A stretch of 64,000 nt of DNA from Mycobacterium sp. 1164985.4 (GTDB lineage: Bacteria; Actinomycetota; Actinomycetes; Mycobacteriales; Mycobacteriaceae), in NCBI RefSeq assembly GCF_001668575.1, contig NZ_LZMD01000083.1, positions 1 through 64,000 of the forward strand. The letters run 5' to 3'. The translations under genes were made by a program, and so were the position numbers. The notes below the pieces were generated by a model. The model saw only the letters and a list, made by a program, of their open reading frames with translations, made no database searches and was not told the DNA's origin. Of the stretch, positions 60,614-64,000 are shown in pieces (position 1 is the first letter of the stretch; each line of letters begins with the position of its first letter).

Positions 60614-60732
60614 CTTCTTCATCCCTCCGAGCGCGCGCTTGTTCGCGCTGCCATCCGCGATATGTGGACACAACCGTGCGTTCGGCGCGGCCTCCGGGCG
60701 CGCCGATTGCGCCGCCCACTAGATTGGGAACA

Positions 60733-61236
60733 GTGCGGCTGTTGTTGATCGCCGATACTCACGTCCCCAAGCGCGCCAAGGACCTGCCCTCGCGGGTGTG
60801 GGACGAAGTGACGAAAGCCGACGTCGTCGTGCACGCAGGCGACTGGGTGGACCCGTCGCTGCTGGACGCGCTGGAGGCCCGCGCCAGGCGACTGGTCGGT
60901 TGCTGGGGTAACAACGACGGTGCCGAGTTGCGGCGCCGGCTGCCCGAACGGGCCGACGTGACGCTCGACGGGCTGCGGTTCACCGTCGTGCACGAGACCG
61001 GCGCGGCGACCGGCCGTGAGGCCCGCATGGCCAGTGCCTACCCCGACACCGATGTGCTGGTGTTCGGCCACAGCCACATCCCCTGGGACACCACCGCGAA
61101 AACCGGCCTGCGACTGCTGAATCCGGGCTCTCCGACCGACCGGCGTCGCCAACCACACTGCACGTACATGACCGCCACGGTGCGCAAGGGCACGTTGTCC
61201 GACGTCATCCTGCACCCCGTGGACCGCCATGCGTGA
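60733..61236 (+). CDS. YfcE/MJ0936-type metallophosphoesterase
   Basis: The product has 167 residues from GTG 60733. The metal ligands of the calcineurin-like fold are LIADTH, HAGDWVD, GCWGNND, VVHET and FGHSHIP. It is a small cytosolic phosphodiesterase; substrate unknown. It overlaps the YjbR-type gene by 8 nt. Confidence 0.9.
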   Translation: MRLLLIADTHVPKRAKDLPSRVWDEVTKADVVVHAGDWVDPSLLDALEARARRLVGCWGNNDGAELRRRLPERADVTLDGLRFTVVHETGAATGREARMASAYPDTDVLVFGHSHIPWDTTAKTGLRLLNPGSPTDRRRQPHCTYMTATVRKGTLSDVILHPVDRHA

Positions 61237-61642
61237 CCGGCCGGCGCGGGTGGCCGACGTGCACGAGATCGCCGCGGCCATGCCGCACGTCACGCGCATC
61301 GAGGGTCCCAAGGGCAACGCGATCTACCAGGTCGGAGGCAAGTCGTTCGTGTTCTTCCGCACGCCTCAGCCCGACGCCGAGGATCCGGAGACCGGCGAAC
61401 GCTACGCCGATGTGATCATGATCTGGGTGGAATCGGAGATGGACAAGCTGGCGCTGATCCAAGATCCCGGTTCACCGTTCTTCACCACCGACCGTTTCGA
61501 AGGTCATCCTTCGGTCCTGGTGCGCGCCAGCCGATTACGTGAGATCGGCAAGGTCGAGCTGACCGAACTCATCCAGGACGCGTGGCTCTCCCGCGCTTCC
61601 AAGCGCCGGGCCGACCGGTGGCTGGCCGAACACCAGGGCTAG
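61229..61642 (+). CDS. MmcQ/YjbR-family DNA-binding-fold protein
   Basis: The product has 137 residues. Conserved segments are FFRTPQPDA and a late HPSVLVRASRLREIG, followed by a helical tail with LIQDAWLSRASKR. The CyaY-like YjbR fold is assigned by family pattern. The function is unknown. It is translationally coupled to the phosphoesterase. Confidence 0.75.
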   Translation: MRDRPARVADVHEIAAAMPHVTRIEGPKGNAIYQVGGKSFVFFRTPQPDAEDPETGERYADVIMIWVESEMDKLALIQDPGSPFFTTDRFEGHPSVLVRASRLREIGKVELTELIQDAWLSRASKRRADRWLAEHQG

Positions 61643-61714
61643 CCGAGATCACGCGTATCGCTTCGCCAGTGTGTACGCGGCGATAGTCTGCGCCTCACGA
61701 TGGGAGGCGCGGAC

Positions 61715-62548
61715 ATGGCGCGAGGCACCGTGGTCAAGGACAAAGTCATCGCCATCACCGGCGGTGCACGCGGAATCGGTTACGCGACGGCAAGAGTGCT
61801 GCACCGAAGCGGTGCGAAGGTGGCCATCGGTGACGTCGACGACGTAGCGGTCAAGCAGGCGGGCGTCGACCTCGATGTCGGCTTCTACGCCCGCCTGGAC
61901 GTCACCGATCGGCAGTCGTTCACGGCATTCCTCGACGATGTCGAACGAGAAATAGGGCCGGTGGATGTCCTGATCAACAATGCGGGCGTGTGCCCGACGG
62001 GGCCGTTCGCCGACGAGCCCGACGAGGTCACCCACCGCACGCTGGGCATCAACGTCTTCGGGGTCATCCTCGGTACGAAGCTGGCGGCTGAACGAATGGT
62101 CAAGCGAGGCAGTGGCCACATCATCAACATCGCTTCGCTCGCCGGGATCAACGCCGTGCCCGGAATCGCCACCTACTGCGCGACGAAGCACGCGGTGGTC
62201 GGTTACACCGACACGGTGCGCCTGGAACTGCGGGGCACCGGCGTCACCGCATCCGCGGTCCTGCCCACCTTGACGAACACGGCGATGATCGACGGGGTGG
62301 CCAGCATGCCGGGGATGCGCAACGCCGAACCGGAAGACATCGCCGCCGGAATCATCCGGCTCATCGCAAAACCGAGGCCACGCCTCACGGTTACCCGGCA
62401 AGCCGGTGCGATGATGGCCGTCACAAAACGACTTCCATTGCGAGTGAACGAGGCGGTCACCCGTGCGCTCAAGGCGGACCGGATATTCGCCGACGCCGCC
62501 GGGACCGAGGCGCGCCGCGAGTACGAGGGTCGCGCGCGAAGCTCCTGA
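61715..62548 (+). CDS. Short-chain dehydrogenase/reductase
   Basis: The product has 277 residues. I chose ATG 61715, because GGGAGG lies 7 nt upstream (61703-61708). It is a classical SDR with TGGARGIG, NNAGVCP, the catalytic Ser in IASLAG and YCATK. It has a C-terminal extension rich in Arg. The substrate is unknown. It is convergent with the cupin gene with no spacer. Confidence 0.9.
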   Translation: MARGTVVKDKVIAITGGARGIGYATARVLHRSGAKVAIGDVDDVAVKQAGVDLDVGFYARLDVTDRQSFTAFLDDVEREIGPVDVLINNAGVCPTGPFADEPDEVTHRTLGINVFGVILGTKLAAERMVKRGSGHIINIASLAGINAVPGIATYCATKHAVVGYTDTVRLELRGTGVTASAVLPTLTNTAMIDGVASMPGMRNAEPEDIAAGIIRLIAKPRPRLTVTRQAGAMMAVTKRLPLRVNEAVTRALKADRIFADAAGTEARREYEGRARSS

Positions 62549-63097
62549 CTATCTGGCCGGCACGTTGGCGTGCTCTGCCCCGCAGATGAACACCGCCATC
62601 CGGGCTGGCGTATCGCCCGGGTTCTTCCACCGGTGCCGGGTGCCGTTCTGCACGACGGTGTCGCCCGGATGCAGGGTCACTTCGGCGTCGTCGTCGAGTT
62701 CGAGCACGACCGTGCCCTCGAGCACCACCTCGAAGTCGACCGTGTCCGTCGTGTGCATGCCCGGGTCGGTGTAGTCCATGTAGCCGAGCATCCCCGGCAG
62801 CTTCTCCTCCATCTCCAGCATCGCCTCGTCGATGTCGAGGGCCTCCGGAGCCTGGGCACCGTGCGACGGCGGCAGTGTCAGCATTGCGAACCGAAAACCG
62901 CCGACGGGCGGAAAATAGTTGTGCCACTGCGGCATCGAACCATTGCCGGGAAAGCGGCAGGGCTCGTCGCCGCCCCACAGCAGATGGTTCTCGAAGCCGG
63001 GCATCAGCATCGTCTCGATCGGCGCGACCTCGTCGTCGCTGACGAACACGGACTTACCTGACGGGTCGTGACCGGTCACCACTCGGCGTACATGCAT
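62549..63097 (-). CDS. Cupin-domain protein
   Basis: The product has 182 residues from ATG 63097; a longer frame begins antisense to the next gene. A single C-terminal cupin barrel has VVLEGTVVLELDDD and HPGDTVVQNGTRHRWKNPG, which supply the metal His residues. Proteins of this type are often oxidoreductase or sugar-binding accessories. The function here is unknown. Confidence 0.82.
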   Translation of the reverse strand: MHVRRVVTGHDPSGKSVFVSDDEVAPIETMLMPGFENHLLWGGDEPCRFPGNGSMPQWHNYFPPVGGFRFAMLTLPPSHGAQAPEALDIDEAMLEMEEKLPGMLGYMDYTDPGMHTTDTVDFEVVLEGTVVLELDDDAEVTLHPGDTVVQNGTRHRWKNPGDTPARMAVFICGAEHANVPAR

Positions 63098-63148
63098 GGG
63101 CTCAGTGAACCAGCCCCGCGCCGGCCCGGGGATGAATATCGTGACGCC

Positions 63149-64000
63149 ATGCGACAGAAACCTCCCGCGGCCGTTATCGAGTCCGCACACCGGGAGCACC
63201 TCACGGCGTTACCGTTCGACGACACCGCGGACTTCACCGATGCCGACCGCGGTTTCATCGCGGCGCTCGAGCCGTGTGTGATCAAGGCCGCCGACGGACG
63301 AGTGGTCTGGGACAACGACACATACGCGTTTCTCGACGGCGATGCCCCGGAGTCGGTGCACCCCAGCCTCTGGCGTCAGAGCGGCCTGTGCGCGAAACAG
63401 GGCCTCTACGAAGTGGTCGAGGGCATCTACCAGGTGCGCGGATTCGACCTGTCCAACATCACCTTCGTCGAGGGCGACACCGGCGTGATCGTCATCGACC
63501 CGCTGATCTCCACCGAAACCGCGGCGGCGGCGCTGGCGCTGTACCGCGAACACCGGGGCGAGCGGTCCGTGAGCGCTGTCATCTATACCCACAGCCACGT
63601 CGACCATTTCGGTGGCGTCCTCGGCGTCACCTCACAGGCCGACGTCGACGCGGGCCGTGTCGCGATCATCGCGCCCGAGCACTTCACCGAACATGCCGTG
63701 CAGGAGAACGTCTATGCGGGCACCGCCATGGGCCGCCGCGCGAGCTACATGTACGGCGCGTTGCTGGCCCGCGGGCCGCAGGGGCAGGTCGGGTGCGGGC
63801 TCGGGCAGGTGACGTCGACGGGCGAAGTCGCGCTGATCGTTCCCACCGTCGACATCCGCGAGACCGGCGAGACCCACACCGTCGACGGTGTCGAGATCGA
63901 GTTCCAAATGGCACCCGGGACCGAGGCGCCCGCCGAGATGCACTTCTACTTCCCGAAGTACCGCGCGTTGTGCATGGCCGAGAACGCCACCCACAACCTG
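63149..64000 (+). CDS. Sec-alkylsulfatase/BDS1-like metallo-beta-lactamase protein (partial, cut by window end)
   Basis: The visible 284 residues from ATG 63149 run off the right edge. N-terminal residues PAAVIESAHREHL and DFTDADRGF are typical of SdsA1-type alkylsulfatases. The binuclear zinc motif is YTHSHVDHFGG (about residue 150). The later AENATHNL resembles the AENCTHTLHN segment of the family. It would hydrolyse alkyl sulfate esters. The C-terminal dimerisation and SCP2-like domains lie outside the window. Confidence 0.88.
   Translation, partial: MRQKPPAAVIESAHREHLTALPFDDTADFTDADRGFIAALEPCVIKAADGRVVWDNDTYAFLDGDAPESVHPSLWRQSGLCAKQGLYEVVEGIYQVRGFDLSNITFVEGDTGVIVIDPLISTETAAAALALYREHRGERSVSAVIYTHSHVDHFGGVLGVTSQADVDAGRVAIIAPEHFTEHAVQENVYAGTAMGRRASYMYGALLARGPQGQVGCGLGQVTSTGEVALIVPTVDIRETGETHTVDGVEIEFQMAPGTEAPAEMHFYFPKYRALCMAENATHNL

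Noticed and set aside
1..64000. Insertion sequences, prophage genes, CRISPR arrays or toxin-antitoxin pairs
   Set aside because: I looked for transposase, integrase and repeat-array patterns across the window and found none that I could support.

Overview
The window is GC-rich, densely coded actinobacterial DNA. It carries the complete arabinogalactan-mycolate biosynthesis neighbourhood of a mycobacterium. Gene content and order follow M. tuberculosis Rv3811 to Rv3772, recalled from family knowledge, and lipoarabinomannan-type EmbC is present. The insertions between these blocks look like those of a rapidly growing environmental species (Mycolicibacterium type). The species cannot be fixed from sequence alone.

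Layout. Positions 1-2.8 kb hold a peptidoglycan-amidase gene whose 3' end is rearranged around a perfect inverted repeat, then the exported repetitive protein Erp. Positions 3.0-9.7 kb are a tightly overlapping + strand operon for galactan and arabinan precursors: glf, glfT2, a PAP2 phosphatase, ubiA (DPPR synthase) and aftB. Positions 9.75-13.0 kb carry three antigen-85 relatives: one lacking the usual cysteine pair, one canonical FbpA, and the serine-less FbpD. Positions 13.0-23.8 kb carry a lipoprotein, the Culp6 lipase/thioesterase and the mycolic condensation operon fadD32-pks13-accD4. Positions 23.8-27.6 kb hold a small - strand operon, folE-MFS-RibD-like reductase, and a metallo-beta-lactamase-fold hydrolase. 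Neither belongs to the conserved block. Positions 27.7-43.9 kb run on the - strand through gtrA, dprE1, dprE2, aftA, embC, embA and embB. Here embC and embA are separated by an opposing PadR/HAAS-membrane-protein cassette that has its own twin operator.

Positions 43.9-45.8 kb are a divergent MocR regulator/AhpD-like pair. Positions 45.8-48.9 kb are the galactan-export operon bpa-wzt-glfT1-wzm. Positions 49.3-52.1 kb carry a class V aminotransferase-fold protein without its PLP lysine, a quinone oxidoreductase and a MarR regulator. A tRNA-Ser(UGA) at 52.1 kb is followed by a second MocR regulator, a membrane protein/NAD-epimerase pair and a type III polyketide synthase-ICMT methyltransferase operon. 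Positions 56.8-60.3 kb return to the conserved order (echA21, DinB-type protein, hisC2). Then come tRNA-Ser(GCU), tRNA-Arg(ACG) and housekeeping genes. A sec-alkylsulfatase-like gene is cut by the window end.

How it works together. DprE1/DprE2, UbiA and the PAP2 phosphatase make decaprenyl-phospho-arabinose; GtrA may help with its use or translocation. AftA, EmbA/B/C and AftB polymerise and cap arabinan. Glf, GlfT1, GlfT2 and Wzm/Wzt make and export galactan. AccD4, FadD32 and Pks13 build mycolates, and the Ag85 enzymes attach them. The most notable deviations are the natural Cys-to-Ala change in DprE1 at the benzothiazinone-binding position, the PadR cassette with twin operators splitting the emb genes, the coupled folE-exporter-reductase operon, the type III PKS-ICMT pair, and the fold-back-like junction at the left edge.
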